Shown here: piece after piece, positions 45,720-55,310 of the stretch
Numbering within the stretch: position 1 is the first letter of the stretch
Layout of the letters: the number at the start of each line of letters is the position of its first letter
Assembly: GCF_001905885.1 (NCBI RefSeq)
Contig: NZ_LIYH01000005.1
Coordinates: 824,398 to 888,397 of the forward strand
Direction: 5' to 3'
Origin: Streptomyces sp. CB03234
GTDB lineage: Bacteria; Actinomycetota; Actinomycetes; Streptomycetales; Streptomycetaceae
DNA: 64,000 nt
The notes under the pieces: model-generated
What the model was told of the DNA's origin: nothing
Databases searched by the model: none
The model's input: the letters and a program-made list of their open reading frames with translations, nothing else
Translations under genes and position numbers: made by a program

Positions 45720-46020
45720 CCCGTGCCCGCCACCCACCGTCCCGCACCCGGCGTCCGGCCGGGGTGGGGCCGTGCAGGGTCGCCCCCGCAGAGGTTGGCG
45801 GCTCCGGCACGGCTCCCTTTCCCGTACCCGAGGCCGCCGGCCTCGAGGAGGTGAGCCCGGAGGGGCCCCGCCCCCACCCACCGGCCGTGGCCGCCTCGCG
45901 AGCGGCACCGCGCCGGGGGCGAACGAGAGAAGGGGGGACCCCCATCGCCCCACCCGAGCGCCCACAACGGGTGGGGGCGCGGCCCTGCGGCGGTTGCCCG
46001 CAACGCCGACCGGCGCCGTG
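45720..46020. other. Non-coding 301-bp convergent intergenic region
   Basis: This lies between the TmrB-like gene and the convergent ArsR-type gene. It contains repeat copy B (45766-45867) and GC-rich low-complexity sequence on either side. No ribosome site or coding bias is seen, so it probably holds termination structures for both flanking genes. Confidence 0.7.
45766..45867 (+). repeat. Dispersed intergenic repeat, copy B
   Basis: The 29-bp head (GGGGCCGTGCAGGGTCG to 45794) and 29-bp tail (45839-45867, including GAGGAGGTGAGCCCGGAGGG) are identical to copy A at 18401-18542, with a 44-bp middle. It lies between two convergent genes, as copies A and C do. Confidence 0.8.
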
Positions 46021-47127
46021 CTAGCGCAGCACCGTTTCCAGGAAGTCGCTGCCGATCCGGGCCACCGCGGCGACGTCCAGCTGGTGCAGGACGTAGCGGC
46101 CGCGCCGGCGGGTGGTGACCAGGGAGGCCTTCTTGAGCACGGCCAGGTGGCGGGAGACCTCCGGCGGGGTGATGCCGTACGTGTCCGCCAGCTCGCCCGT
46201 CGTGTACGCGGCGCGCGCCAGCTGCCGGCACAGCCGCATCCGCATGGGGTGGGCCAGGGCGTCCATGCGCAGCTGGAGCAGCTCCACGGAGGCGGGGCTC
46301 GGCAGCTCCGGGGCGCCGACCGGGTAGTGGACGACGGGGCGCCAGCCCGGGGCGTGCAGCACCATCAGGTGGGGCCAGCCGTAGCTGGACGGCACGAACG
46401 TCACGCCCGCGCCGACCACCGGGTCGGCGGCGGTGGTCCGGCCGTCCGCCAGCTTGTCCACCTCGATGCGCTGCCGGCCGCCGTCCTCGGAGAACCCCAG
46501 GGACACGGCGGGCGACACCGCCCGCAGCGTCTCGGGCAGGCCCTTGCGGCGCAGCAGCTCCGTCTTGTGCCGCGCGTCGGAGGCGAGAGCGGGCGCGACC
46601 CGGCGCCAGGTGTCCGCGAAGAACGCCCGGTCGCAGTCCTCGAAGAGCCTGCGCAGCCAGGCGCGTACGCCGGCGGGGTCGGCGAGCAGGCGGCGCGTGA
46701 AGTCCAGCTGCTTGGGGCCCCGGTTGGCGGCCAGCTCCAGGGCCCGCTCGGTGCGTACGGGGCCGCCGGCCGCGTACTGCGTCGAGCAGGTGAACTCCAG
46801 CGCGGAGGCCACGAACCGGTCCTCGTCGAGCCGGTCCAGCATGTCCAGCTCCTCGGCGAGCGTCGCGCCGGTGCGGCCGTCGCCGCCACGGATGCCGGCG
46901 TACGGCATGAAGATGTCCGAGAAGGTGGTCGTCCAGAGGAAGTTCGCCTCGTGCAGCCGGTCGGCCAGGTCCGGCTTCAGCGCGGCGGCGGTCGCGGTCG
47001 CCCAGCCGTGCAGTCCCGGGTGGTGGCCGGGCTCGGCGAGCGCGTGCAGCGCCACGCCCAGCTCGGCGAGGGGCGACGGCTCGAAGACGATGCGCTCGGG
47101 CGGCAGGCCGGTGATGTCGATGATCAC
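46021..47127 (-). CDS. ArsR-type winged-helix regulator with N-terminal DUF5937-like domain
   Basis: This encodes 368 residues from the GTG at 47127, 7 nt after GGGGG; a GTG at 47133 (two codons longer) is as likely. The first ~270 residues contain IDITGLPPERIVFEPSPLAELGVALHAL and many helices without known function. The C-terminal ~90 residues are a winged helix: LLQLRMDALAHPMRMRLCRQLARAAYTTGELADTYGITPPEVSRHLAVLKKASLV, then TRRRGRYVLHQL. No metal-binding Cys pair typical of ArsR/SmtB is seen. Targets are unknown. Confidence 0.87.
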   Translation of the reverse strand: MIIDITGLPPERIVFEPSPLAELGVALHALAEPGHHPGLHGWATATAAALKPDLADRLHEANFLWTTTFSDIFMPYAGIRGGDGRTGATLAEELDMLDRLDEDRFVASALEFTCSTQYAAGGPVRTERALELAANRGPKQLDFTRRLLADPAGVRAWLRRLFEDCDRAFFADTWRRVAPALASDARHKTELLRRKGLPETLRAVSPAVSLGFSEDGGRQRIEVDKLADGRTTAADPVVGAGVTFVPSSYGWPHLMVLHAPGWRPVVHYPVGAPELPSPASVELLQLRMDALAHPMRMRLCRQLARAAYTTGELADTYGITPPEVSRHLAVLKKASLVTTRRRGRYVLHQLDVAAVARIGSDFLETVLR

Positions 47128-47232
47128 GCTCACGCCCCCATGGTGAGGGGTCGGGCGGTGGACCTCGCGCCATTTGACGGGGCTCGTCAATCGACGGGGC
47201 GGGAGGGAGCGGGCGGGCGGAGGGTGGCGTAC

Positions 47233-47409
47233 ATGGACGCCATGCAGCAGCACATGCTCGACGCCTACCGGGCCGCCCAGCGCGGCGAGGCACCCCCGCC
47301 GCCCCCGGGCCGGGACGACCTGGCCGCCCTCCGCGTGGCCCGCGACCACCTCCGCCGCTCCGGTTCCGGTTCCCGCGCGCGGGACGGATCCACAGGCTGT
47401 GGACAGTGA
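47233..47409 (+). CDS. Small hypothetical protein
   Basis: A possible 58-residue product starts MDAMQQHMLDAYRAAQRGE, 10 nt after GGAGGG. The first half looks like a real helical protein (charged and hydrophobic residues alternate); the second half is Pro-, Arg- and Ser-rich. Similar short proteins with this opening occur in streptomycetes as far as I recall. It is divergent from the ArsR-type gene (105 bp between starts). No function can be suggested. Confidence 0.5.
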   Translation: MDAMQQHMLDAYRAAQRGEAPPPPPGRDDLAALRVARDHLRRSGSGSRARDGSTGCGQ

Positions 47410-47491
47410 CGTAGCCCCGCGTAACGCTGGCGTAGCATGACGAGAAATCGTCCGGTACCCCCCGCGGACTGGAACGGAAGGCCGTCGACGC

Positions 47492-48430
47492 GTGAACGCA
47501 TCATCACACCCCCGCCCCGCCCGGCTCACCGTCGGCGTCGTAGGCGCCGGCCGGGTAGGACCCGCCCTCGCCGCGTCGCTGCGCCTCGCCGGGCACCGCC
47601 CCGTCGCCGTCTCGGGCGTGTCGGACGCGTCCCGGCGCCGCGCCGCCGAGCTGCTGCCGGACGTGCCGCTCGTACCGCCCGCCCAGGTCCTGGAGCGCGC
47701 CGACCTCGTCCTGCTGACCGTCCCGGACGACGCGCTGCCCGGCCTCGTCCAGGGCCTGGCCGACACCGGCGCCGTACGCCCCGGGCAGCTCCTGGTCCAC
47801 ACCTCCGGGCGGTACGGCACCTCCGTGCTCGACCCGGCCCGGCGCGCCGGCGCCCTCCCGCTCGCCCTGCACCCCGCCATGACGTTCACCGGCACGAGCG
47901 TGGACGTCCAGCGGCTGGCGGGGTGCTCGTTCGGCGTCACCGCCCCCGACGAGCTGCGCCTGGCCGCCGAGGCGCTCGTCATCGAGATGGGCGGCGAGCC
48001 GGAGTGGATCGAGGAGGCGGCCCGCCCGCTCTACCACGCGGCCCTCGCCCTGGGCGCCAACCACCTGGTCACCCTCGTCGCCCAGTCCATGGAGCTGCTG
48101 CGGCAGGCCGGGGTCGCCGCCCCCGACCGGATGCTCGGCCCGCTCCTGGGCGCCGCCCTGGACAACGCCCTGCGCTCCGGAGACGCCGCCCTCACCGGCC
48201 CCGTCGCGCGCGGAGACGCGGGCACGGTCGCCGCGCACGTGGCCGAGCTGCGCAAGCACGCGCCCGCCACCGTCGCCGGATACCTCGCCATGGCCCGTAC
48301 GACCGCGGACCGCGCCCTCGCCCATGGCGTCCTCAAGCCCGAGCTGGCGGAGGACCTGCTCGGCGTCCTCGCGGACGGCTCCACCGGAGCGGACGGCTCC
48401 ACCGGAGCAGAAGGAGACAGCGGCCGATGA
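47492..48430 (+). CDS. Rossmann-fold DUF2520 protein, first gene of the pantothenate/NAD operon
   Basis: This encodes 312 residues from a GTG. A Rossmann nucleotide-binding start is clear (LTVGVVGAGRVGPALAASLRLAGH), followed by ADLVLLTVPDDALPGLVQGL and LVHTSGRYGTSVLDP. The C-terminal helical half (DUF2520) has LYHAALALGANHLVTLVAQSMELL. The fold resembles ketopantoate reductase and 6-phosphogluconate dehydrogenase relatives. Coupling to panC (ATGA overlap) suggests a role in pantothenate synthesis, perhaps as an alternative ketopantoate reductase, but that is inference. It ends in a small tandem repeat encoding DGSTGA twice. Confidence 0.87.
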   Translation: MNASSHPRPARLTVGVVGAGRVGPALAASLRLAGHRPVAVSGVSDASRRRAAELLPDVPLVPPAQVLERADLVLLTVPDDALPGLVQGLADTGAVRPGQLLVHTSGRYGTSVLDPARRAGALPLALHPAMTFTGTSVDVQRLAGCSFGVTAPDELRLAAEALVIEMGGEPEWIEEAARPLYHAALALGANHLVTLVAQSMELLRQAGVAAPDRMLGPLLGAALDNALRSGDAALTGPVARGDAGTVAAHVAELRKHAPATVAGYLAMARTTADRALAHGVLKPELAEDLLGVLADGSTGADGSTGAEGDSGR

Positions 48431-49440
48431 GCCCCGACTTCGAACTGATCCCGACGCGCGACGACCTGGAGTACGTCCTCGAACACGTCGCGCCCCGGGG
48501 CCGTACCGCCGTCGTCATGACCATGGGCGCCCTCCACGAAGGCCACGCCACCCTGGTGCGGGCCGCGCGCAAGCACGTCGGCAAGAAGGGGTACGTCCTG
48601 GTCACCGTCTTCGTGAACCCGCTCCAGTTCGGGGCGGGCGAGGACCTCGACCGCTACCCCCGCACCCTGGACGCCGACCTCAAGACCGCCGAGCAGGCGG
48701 GCGCGAACGCCGTCTTCGCGCCCTCCGTCGACGAGGTCTACCCGGGCGGCGCGCCCCAGGTCCGGATCACGGCCGGCCCCATGGGGGAGCGGCTGGAGGG
48801 CGCCTCCCGCCCCGGCCACTTCGACGGCATGCTCACCGTCGTCGCGAAGCTGCTGCACCTGACCCGCCCCGACGTGGCGTTCTTCGGCCAGAAGGACGCC
48901 CAGCAGCTCGCCCTGATCCGCCGCATGGCCACCGACCTGAACTTCCCGGTCGAGATCGTCGGCGTACCGACCGTCCGCGAGCCGGACGGACTCGCGCTGT
49001 CCAGCCGCAACCGGTACCTCTCACCCCGCGAGCGCCGCACCGCCCTCGCCCTGTCCGCCGCGCTGTTCGCCGCCCGCGACCGGCTCGCCGCGCAGACGGC
49101 GCTGCTGGCCCGCGCCGAGACGCTGCCCGCCTCCGAGAGCCGCGCCGAGGCCCTGTCCAGGCTCGGCGAGTCCCGCGCGGCCGCCGATGCCCACGCGGTG
49201 GCCGCGGCGGTCCCCGGCGGCGGCGCCCACGCGGTTCGGGCCGCGGCCCGCGCGGTACTCGACGAGGCGGCGAAGGCCGACCCGCCGCTGCGCCTGGACT
49301 ACCTGGCGCTGGTGGACCCCGCCGACTTCACCGACGTCCCCGACGACCACACCGGCGAGGCGATCCTCGCCGTCGCCGCGAAGGTCGGCACCACGCGGCT
49401 GATCGACAACCTTCCCCTCACCTTCGGAGCCCCCGCATGA
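48427..49440 (+). CDS. panC: Pantoate-beta-alanine ligase (pantothenate synthetase)
   Basis: This 337-residue protein has the class motifs TMGALHEGHATLVRAA (HxGH), VTVFVNPLQFGAGEDLDRYPR, RPGHFDGMLTVVAKLLHLTRPDVAFFGQKDAQQL and LSSRNRYLSP (KMSKS-like). It joins pantoate and beta-alanine with ATP. It is somewhat longer than average (usually ~280-310) because of an Ala-rich insert near residues 215-265. The start overlaps the upstream stop and its stop overlaps nadB (ATGA). Confidence 0.96.
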   Translation: MSPDFELIPTRDDLEYVLEHVAPRGRTAVVMTMGALHEGHATLVRAARKHVGKKGYVLVTVFVNPLQFGAGEDLDRYPRTLDADLKTAEQAGANAVFAPSVDEVYPGGAPQVRITAGPMGERLEGASRPGHFDGMLTVVAKLLHLTRPDVAFFGQKDAQQLALIRRMATDLNFPVEIVGVPTVREPDGLALSSRNRYLSPRERRTALALSAALFAARDRLAAQTALLARAETLPASESRAEALSRLGESRAAADAHAVAAAVPGGGAHAVRAAARAVLDEAAKADPPLRLDYLALVDPADFTDVPDDHTGEAILAVAAKVGTTRLIDNLPLTFGAPA

Positions 49441-51131
49441 CCGGCATACGCCTCCAGGCCCCCGCCCCCGGCTGGGCGATCGACGCCGACGTCGTCGTGG
49501 TCGGCTCCGGCGTCGCGGGCCTGACCGCCGCACTGCGCTGCACGGCCGCCGGGCTGCGTACGGTCGTCGTCACCAAGGCCCGCCTGGACGACGGCTCCAC
49601 GCGCTGGGCGCAGGGCGGCATCGCGGCGGCGCTCGGCGAGGGCGACACCCCCGAGCAGCACCTGGACGACACGCTCGTCGCGGGCGCGGGCCTGTGCGAC
49701 GAGGAAGCCGTACGGCTGCTGGTCACCGAGGGCCCCGACGCCGTACGCCGCCTCATCGCGACCGGCGCCCGCTTCGACACCGACGAGGCCGGCACCATCG
49801 AGCTCACCCGCGAGGGCGGCCACCACCGACGCCGCATCGCGCACGCGGGCGGTGACGCGACCGGCGCCGAGATCTCCCGCGCCCTTGTCGACGCGGTCCG
49901 CGACCAGGGCGTACGCACCATCGAGAACGCGCTCGTCCTGGACCTGCTCACCGACGCCGACGGCCGTACGGCGGGCGTCACCCTGCACGTCATGGGCGAG
50001 GGCCAGCACGACGGGGTGGGCGCCGTCCACGCACCCGCCGTCGTCCTCGCCACCGGTGGCATGGGCCAGGTCTTCTCCGCTACCACCAACCCGGCGGTGT
50101 CCACCGGGGACGGGGTCGCGCTCGCGCTGCGGGCGGGCGCCGAGGTGAGCGACCTGGAGTTCGTCCAGTTCCACCCCACCGTCCTGTTCCTCGGCCCGGA
50201 CGCCGAGGGCCAGCAGCCGCTGGTGTCGGAGGCGGTACGCGGCGAGGGCGCCCATCTCGTCGACGCGGACGGCGTCCGGTTCATGGTCGGGCAGCACGAG
50301 CTGGCCGAGCTCGCCCCGCGTGACATCGTCGCCAAGGGCATCATGCGCCGCATGCGCGAGCAGGGCGCCCGCCACATGTACCTGGACGCCCGGCACTTCG
50401 GGCCCGAGATGTGGGCGACCCGCTTCCCCACGATCCTCGCCGCCTGCCGCGCCCACGGCATCGACCCGGTGACCGAGCCGATCCCGGTCGCCCCGGCGGC
50501 CCACTACGCCTCCGGCGGCGTCCGTACCGACCTCCACGGCCGTACCACCGTCCCCGGCCTGTACGCGTGCGGCGAGGTCGCCTGTACGGGGGTCCACGGC
50601 GCCAACCGGCTCGCGTCGAACTCCCTCCTGGAGGGCCTGGTCTTCGCCGAGCGCATCGCGGACGACGTCGCGGCCTCCTCGGTACGGGCCGGCGCCCCCG
50701 TACCGCACCCCGCCCCCACCGTCCTGCCGCTGCTGGACCCGGCCGCCCGCGCCCGCGTCCAGCACGTCATGACGCACGGCGCCGGGGTGCTGCGCTCCGC
50801 CACCAGCCTCGCCGAGGCGGCGGACGCGCTGGACGCCGTGCACGCCGAGGCGCTGAACGACGGGCCGGACGGCAGCAAGGCCGCCGAGCCGGGCGTCGAG
50901 TCCTGGGAGACCACCAACCTCCTGTGCGTCGCCCGCGTCCTGGTCGCCGCCGCCCGCCGCCGCGAGGAGACCCGCGGCTGCCACTGGCGCGAGGACCGCC
51001 CCGACCGCGACGACGCCCTGTGGCGCCGCCACCTGGTGGTACGCCTCGGCCCGGACCGGAGCCTGGACGTCCGCCCCACCGACACCCAAGACTTCCCCCC
51101 GACCGACGCCGACGCCCCCAGGGAGCCGTAA
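49437..51131 (+). CDS. nadB: L-aspartate oxidase
   Basis: This encodes 564 residues from the ATG at 49437. FAD-binding GSGVAGLTAALRC lies at the N-terminus. RWAQGGIAAAL, VLATGGMGQVF, SDLEFVQFHPTVLF and the C-terminal GVHGANRLASNSLLEGLVFAERI are diagnostic of the fumarate-reductase/aspartate-oxidase group. It oxidises aspartate to iminoaspartate in NAD synthesis. nadA, whose product uses iminoaspartate next, is not in this window. It is coupled to panC and followed by nadC after 2 bp. Confidence 0.95.
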   Translation: MTGIRLQAPAPGWAIDADVVVVGSGVAGLTAALRCTAAGLRTVVVTKARLDDGSTRWAQGGIAAALGEGDTPEQHLDDTLVAGAGLCDEEAVRLLVTEGPDAVRRLIATGARFDTDEAGTIELTREGGHHRRRIAHAGGDATGAEISRALVDAVRDQGVRTIENALVLDLLTDADGRTAGVTLHVMGEGQHDGVGAVHAPAVVLATGGMGQVFSATTNPAVSTGDGVALALRAGAEVSDLEFVQFHPTVLFLGPDAEGQQPLVSEAVRGEGAHLVDADGVRFMVGQHELAELAPRDIVAKGIMRRMREQGARHMYLDARHFGPEMWATRFPTILAACRAHGIDPVTEPIPVAPAAHYASGGVRTDLHGRTTVPGLYACGEVACTGVHGANRLASNSLLEGLVFAERIADDVAASSVRAGAPVPHPAPTVLPLLDPAARARVQHVMTHGAGVLRSATSLAEAADALDAVHAEALNDGPDGSKAAEPGVESWETTNLLCVARVLVAAARRREETRGCHWREDRPDRDDALWRRHLVVRLGPDRSLDVRPTDTQDFPPTDADAPREP

Positions 51132-51133
51132 CC

Positions 51134-52143
51134 GTGAGCACGCCCGAAGAACGCCCGCAGCCCGTGGACGTACCCCTGATCAACATCGGTGCCGCCCCTC
51201 AGGGATGCGGCGACGGGTGCGGCTGCGGCGGCGACGACGAGGTGTACGAGTGCGGCCTGGACCCCGCGCTCGCCGCGCTGCTCGTGAACGCCGGCCTCGA
51301 CCCCGTACTCGTCGAGGACGTGGCGTACCGCGCCATCGAGGAGGACCTGGACGGCGGCGAGGACGTGACGAGCGTCGCGACCATCCCCGAGGACGCCGTC
51401 GCCACCGGTGACTTCACCGCGCGCGAGGCGGGCGTCGTCGCCGGCATCCACGTGGCGGAGGCGGTCCTGTCGGTCGTCTGCACGGAGGAGTTCGCGGTCG
51501 AGCGGCACGTGGACGACGGCGACCGGGTCGAGCCCGGCCAGAAGCTGCTGTCGGTCACCACTCGCACCCGCGACCTGCTCACCGGCGAGCGCAGCGCGCT
51601 CAACATCATGTGCCGCCTGTCCGGCATCGCCACCGCCACGCGCGCGTGGGCCGACGCCCTGGAGGGGTACAAGGCGAAGGTCCGCGACACCCGCAAGACG
51701 ACTCCGGGGCTGCGCGCCCTGGAGAAGTACGCGGTGCGCTGCGGCGGCGGCGTCAACCACCGCATGTCGCTGTCCGACGCGGCCCTCGTCAAGGACAACC
51801 ACGTGGTGGCGGCCGGTGGGGTGGCGGCGGCCTTCAAGGCCGTACGGGAACGGTTCCCCGACCTGCCGATCGAGGTGGAGGTGGACACCCTCCACCAGGT
51901 CCGCGAGGTCCTGGAGGCGGGCGCCGACCTGATCCTGCTGGACAACTTCACGCCGGCCGAGACGGACGAGGCCGTCACCATCGTCGCGGGCCGCGCGATG
52001 CTGGAGTCGTCGGGCCGCCTGACCCTGGAGAACGCCGCCGCGTACGCCGCGACCGGCGTCGACTACCTGGCGGTGGGTGCCCTGACCCACTCCTCCCCGA
52101 TCCTCGACATCGGCCTCGACCTGCGAGAGGCGGACCAGGGCTG

Positions 52144-52144
<1 letters not shown>
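51134..52144 (+). CDS. nadC: Nicotinate-nucleotide pyrophosphorylase (carboxylating) with Cys-rich head
   Basis: This encodes 336 residues from the GTG at 51134. The catalytic part has EDVTS, RDTRKTTPGLRALEKYAVRCGGGVNHRM, KDNHV and the VEVEVDTLHQVREVLEAGADLILLDNF stretch, all typical. It makes nicotinate mononucleotide from quinolinate and PRPP. An unusual ~45-residue extension precedes it, with Cys25, Cys29, Cys31 and Cys40 (GCGDGCGCGGDDEVYEC), a spacing suited to metal binding. Its stop overlaps the coaX ATG by one base. Confidence 0.95.
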
Positions 52145-52950
<806 letters not shown>

Positions 52951-53101
52951 CGCCTCACGCGCCCGCGCCCGGCCGCCCCGTCGTGCCCGGCCGGGGCGGT
53001 GCCCTTTCCCGGTTCCACCCGGGGCGGTGCGGGCCGGTGGGCCCGGCCGGGACCCCTCCGGCCTGGGGTCACGAGCACGGGAGCCCGCCCGTCGCCGCCG
53101 G

Positions 53102-53130
53102 CCTCTGCGGGGGCGGCCCTGCACGGCCCC
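53102..53130 (-). repeat. Dispersed intergenic repeat head, copy D
   Basis: On the minus strand this matches the 29-bp head of copies A and B at 28 of 29 positions. A decayed tail-like sequence (ACCCCTCCGG...GGTCACGAG on plus) lies 30-50 bp to the left, so this may be a partial copy. It is in the 284-bp gap between coaX and the next gene, which otherwise contains GC-rich non-coding sequence. Confidence 0.65.
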
Positions 53131-53234
53131 TCCGCGCCGCGGGAGGAAAGCGCCCCCGTACCCGCCTGGAGGGCAACGCGCCCGGCGAGTGGGCGGTAAG
53201 CGAAATTTGTCCTATTTGCACGTATCGTCGGGGC

Positions 53235-53843
53235 ATGCCCACGCCATACGGATCCCGCGGCGGCCTGGCGTTCGGCGCAGACGAGCTGCGTGTGCTCCGA
53301 CGCGCCCTCGCCCATGCCCTCCACCCCACCCCGCTCGACGACGAAGACGTGCAGGACTGCCTGCGACTCGCCGGCTCCGTGGACGAGGCGGTCCGCGAGG
53401 CCGGCCGGATGCGGGCCTTCCTCCTCGCCGACCTCACCCGCTACCGCGACGCGCTGCCCGGCTCGGCGGCCGGGTACCTGGAGCTGCTCCAGGACGCCCT
53501 CGCCGCCGGCTACGACCCCCGCCCGGAGGACCTCGCCGCGCTGCGCACCCTACGCGGTACGCCCGCCGGTGCCGCCCTCCTGGCGCGCTGCCGGACGCTG
53601 GCCGAGCACTCCGTGCGGGCCCGGCTGGCCGGACGGCACGTCGCCCCGGCCCCGCGTACCCGGCTGCTCGCCCTGCCGGGAGGCCGTACCTGCGAGGCGG
53701 ACGAGCCGAAGCCCCGGCCGGCGCCGCCGAAGCCGAACCCGGCCCCGCCACCGGCCGACCGCCCGGTACCCAAGCCGTCCGAGGTGTTCCCGCCCCGCCG
53801 CCGCCCCGCCGCGCCCCCGCCCGAGGAGCGGGCCGCCGGCTAG
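53235..53843 (+). CDS. Hypothetical protein with helical domain and Pro-rich tail
   Basis: This encodes 202 residues from the ATG at 53235. The first ~145 residues are helical and well conserved in style (FGADELRVLRRALAHALHP, DDEDVQDCLRLAGSVDEAVREAGRMRAFLLADLTRYRDALPGSA, YLELLQDALAAGYDPRPEDLAALR). The last ~55 are Pro/Lys/Arg-rich (KPRPAPPKPNPAPPP). There is no signal, transmembrane or catalytic motif. I recall such a protein next to coaX in other streptomycetes but with no function. A locally AT-rich stretch (AAATTTGTCCTATTTG) 23-38 bp before the start probably holds its promoter. Confidence 0.8.
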   Translation: MPTPYGSRGGLAFGADELRVLRRALAHALHPTPLDDEDVQDCLRLAGSVDEAVREAGRMRAFLLADLTRYRDALPGSAAGYLELLQDALAAGYDPRPEDLAALRTLRGTPAGAALLARCRTLAEHSVRARLAGRHVAPAPRTRLLALPGGRTCEADEPKPRPAPPKPNPAPPPADRPVPKPSEVFPPRRRPAAPPPEERAAG

Positions 53844-53856
53844 CTACCCTGGAGCC

Positions 53857-54045
53857 ATGGAATACGTATCCGCGCTCCTGCCCCCCGTGGTGATGGCCGC
53901 CTTCTTCATCGGCCTCGTCGTGACGATCGTCAAGAGCCAGGGCGGCCCCAACAAGGCCAAGGAGGACGCGGCCGTGGACGCGGCGCTCGCCCGCGCCGAG
54001 GCCGCCCGCCAGGCGGACGGAGCCGCCAAGCCGGGGCAGGCCTGA
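53857..54045 (+). CDS. Small single-span membrane protein
   Basis: This encodes 62 residues starting MEYVSALLPPVVMAAFFIGLVVTIVKSQ, one membrane helix at residues 6-27, then a charged helix rich in Ala, Glu and Lys. GGAG lies 2 nt from the ATG. It follows the hypothetical gene by 13 bp and is probably co-transcribed. A clear terminator follows. Function is unknown. Confidence 0.8.
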   Translation: MEYVSALLPPVVMAAFFIGLVVTIVKSQGGPNKAKEDAAVDAALARAEAARQADGAAKPGQA

Positions 54046-54076
54046 CCGGGCCGGCACCGGCCGGTACCCGCGCCGA

Positions 54077-54110
54077 GGGCGTACGACCACACCCGTCGTA
54101 CGCCCTTTTT
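54077..54110 (+). terminator. Rho-independent terminator with T-tract
   Basis: GGGCGTACGA and TCGTACGCCC form a perfect 10-bp stem with a 9-nt loop, directly followed by TTTTT. It is 31 bp after the stop of the small membrane protein gene. A T-tract of this quality is uncommon in GC-rich Streptomyces DNA. Confidence 0.9.
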
Positions 54111-54135
54111 GGTACGTCAATAGCCAGCTATTCCG

Positions 54136-54160
54136 ACATCTCCCACTATGGTGGCGATGT
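54136..54160. promoter_or_regulatory. Imperfect dyad overlapping the BlaI-type gene start
   Basis: ACATC at 54136-54140 and GATGT at 54156-54160 frame a CAC-TATG-GTG centre, giving an imperfect 25-bp dyad that covers the GTG start codon. BlaI/MecI repressors bind dyads with TACA/TGTA-type ends near their own promoters, so autorepression is plausible. The mRNA would then be leaderless or have a very short leader. Confidence 0.35.
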
Positions 54161-54599
54161 GCCCCGTCAATTGGGAGAGCTCGAAGACGCCGTCATGACA
54201 CGCGTCTGGCAATGGAACCGGCCCGTCACCGTCCGGGAAGTCCTGGAGGATCTCCAGCAGGAACGGTCCATCGCCTACACGACGGTCATGACCGTAATGG
54301 ACAATCTCCATCAGAAGGGCTGGGTGCGCCGGGAAGTCTCGGGCCGCGCCTATCGATATACGGCGGTCTCCACCCGTGCCGCCTACTCGGCCGCACTGAT
54401 GAACGAAGCCTGGTCGAAGAGCGACAACCCCGCCGCCGCTCTCGTGGCCTTCTTCGGCATGATGTCGCCGGAGCAACGAGAGGCGCTGAACGCCGCCGTC
54501 CGTATCGTGCAGGGGGACACCCCCGAAGACCCGGAGCGCCCCGTGGAGGCGCGAGCCCCCGAAGAGCCCGCCGAGGGGGAGGCGGGAGAGGGGCGATAG
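54159..54599 (+). CDS. BlaI/MecI/CopY-family transcriptional repressor
   Basis: This encodes 146 residues from the GTG at 54159 (no ribosome site; see dyad). The winged helix is clear: LGELEDAVMTRVWQWNRPVTVREVLEDLQQERSIAYTTVMTVMDNLHQKGWVRRE, then GRAYRYTAV. The C-terminal part is helical and dimerises. In other bacteria BlaI is cleaved by the sensor protease BlaR, encoded next to it. No BlaR/MecR gene or beta-lactamase is found here, so another signal must relieve repression. It is separated from the GNAT gene by only 9 bp, so the two are probably co-transcribed. Confidence 0.92.
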   Translation: MPRQLGELEDAVMTRVWQWNRPVTVREVLEDLQQERSIAYTTVMTVMDNLHQKGWVRREVSGRAYRYTAVSTRAAYSAALMNEAWSKSDNPAAALVAFFGMMSPEQREALNAAVRIVQGDTPEDPERPVEARAPEEPAEGEAGEGR

Positions 54600-54608
54600 C
54601 GTCCAGCC

Positions 54609-55184
54609 ATGTCGTCGTCCTCCTCGTCCCCCGACGTTCCGCCCCCGGCCGGGCAGGCCCCGCCGTCGAATCCCGCGGCGAAAGCCGTGACGGTGCGCCG
54701 GGCCCGTACCAGTGATGTGCAGGCGGTCCGCCGACTCGTCGATCCGTACGTCACCGAAGGCATCCTGCTCGACAAAGCGACCGTGACGCTTTACGAGGAC
54801 ATCCAGGAGTTCTGGGTCGCGGAACGCGACGAGGACGGCACCGTCGTCGGCTGTGGGGCGCTGCATGTGATGTGGGAAGACCTCGCCGAAGTGCGTACTC
54901 TCGCGGTCGATCCCGACTTCAAGGGCGCCGGCATCGGTCATCAAGTGCTCGACAAGTTGCTGCACACCGCCCGCTGGCTCGGCGTCCGCCGGGTTTTCTG
55001 CCTGACCTTCGAAGTGGACTTCTTCGCGAAGCACGGCTTCGTCGAGATCGGCGAGACGCCGGTCGACGGAGATGTCTACACCGAGCTCCTCCGTTCCTAT
55101 GACGAGGGCGTCGCCGAGTTCCTCGGTCTCGAACGAGTGAAGCCGAACACCCTGGGCAACAGCCGGATGCTTCTGCACCTGTGA
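54609..55184 (+). CDS. GNAT acetyltransferase, ArgA-like (amino-acid N-acetyltransferase)
   Basis: This 191-residue protein has a Ser/Pro-rich head of ~25 residues followed by a GNAT fold: VTVRRARTSDVQAVRRLVDPYV, EFWVAERDEDGTVVGCGALHVMW, EVRTLAVDPDFKGAGIGHQVLDKLL (acetyl-CoA loop) and FEVDFFAKHGFVEIGET. This pattern matches the short mycobacterial ArgA, which acetylates glutamate (or glutamine) for arginine synthesis. No arg gene is adjacent. The substrate is by similarity only. Confidence 0.85.
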   Translation: MSSSSSSPDVPPPAGQAPPSNPAAKAVTVRRARTSDVQAVRRLVDPYVTEGILLDKATVTLYEDIQEFWVAERDEDGTVVGCGALHVMWEDLAEVRTLAVDPDFKGAGIGHQVLDKLLHTARWLGVRRVFCLTFEVDFFAKHGFVEIGETPVDGDVYTELLRSYDEGVAEFLGLERVKPNTLGNSRMLLHL

Positions 55185-55310
55185 TCCCTATGTCCGAATC
55201 GCGCACGTTTCCCGTGTCCTCCGGGATCTGAACCTCTCCCAGGGGTTTGTGTTTTCCAGAGAAAAGCGGTTTCCTTTCCGCGTACTGCATTTTCGATGAA
55301 AGGAAATCCG

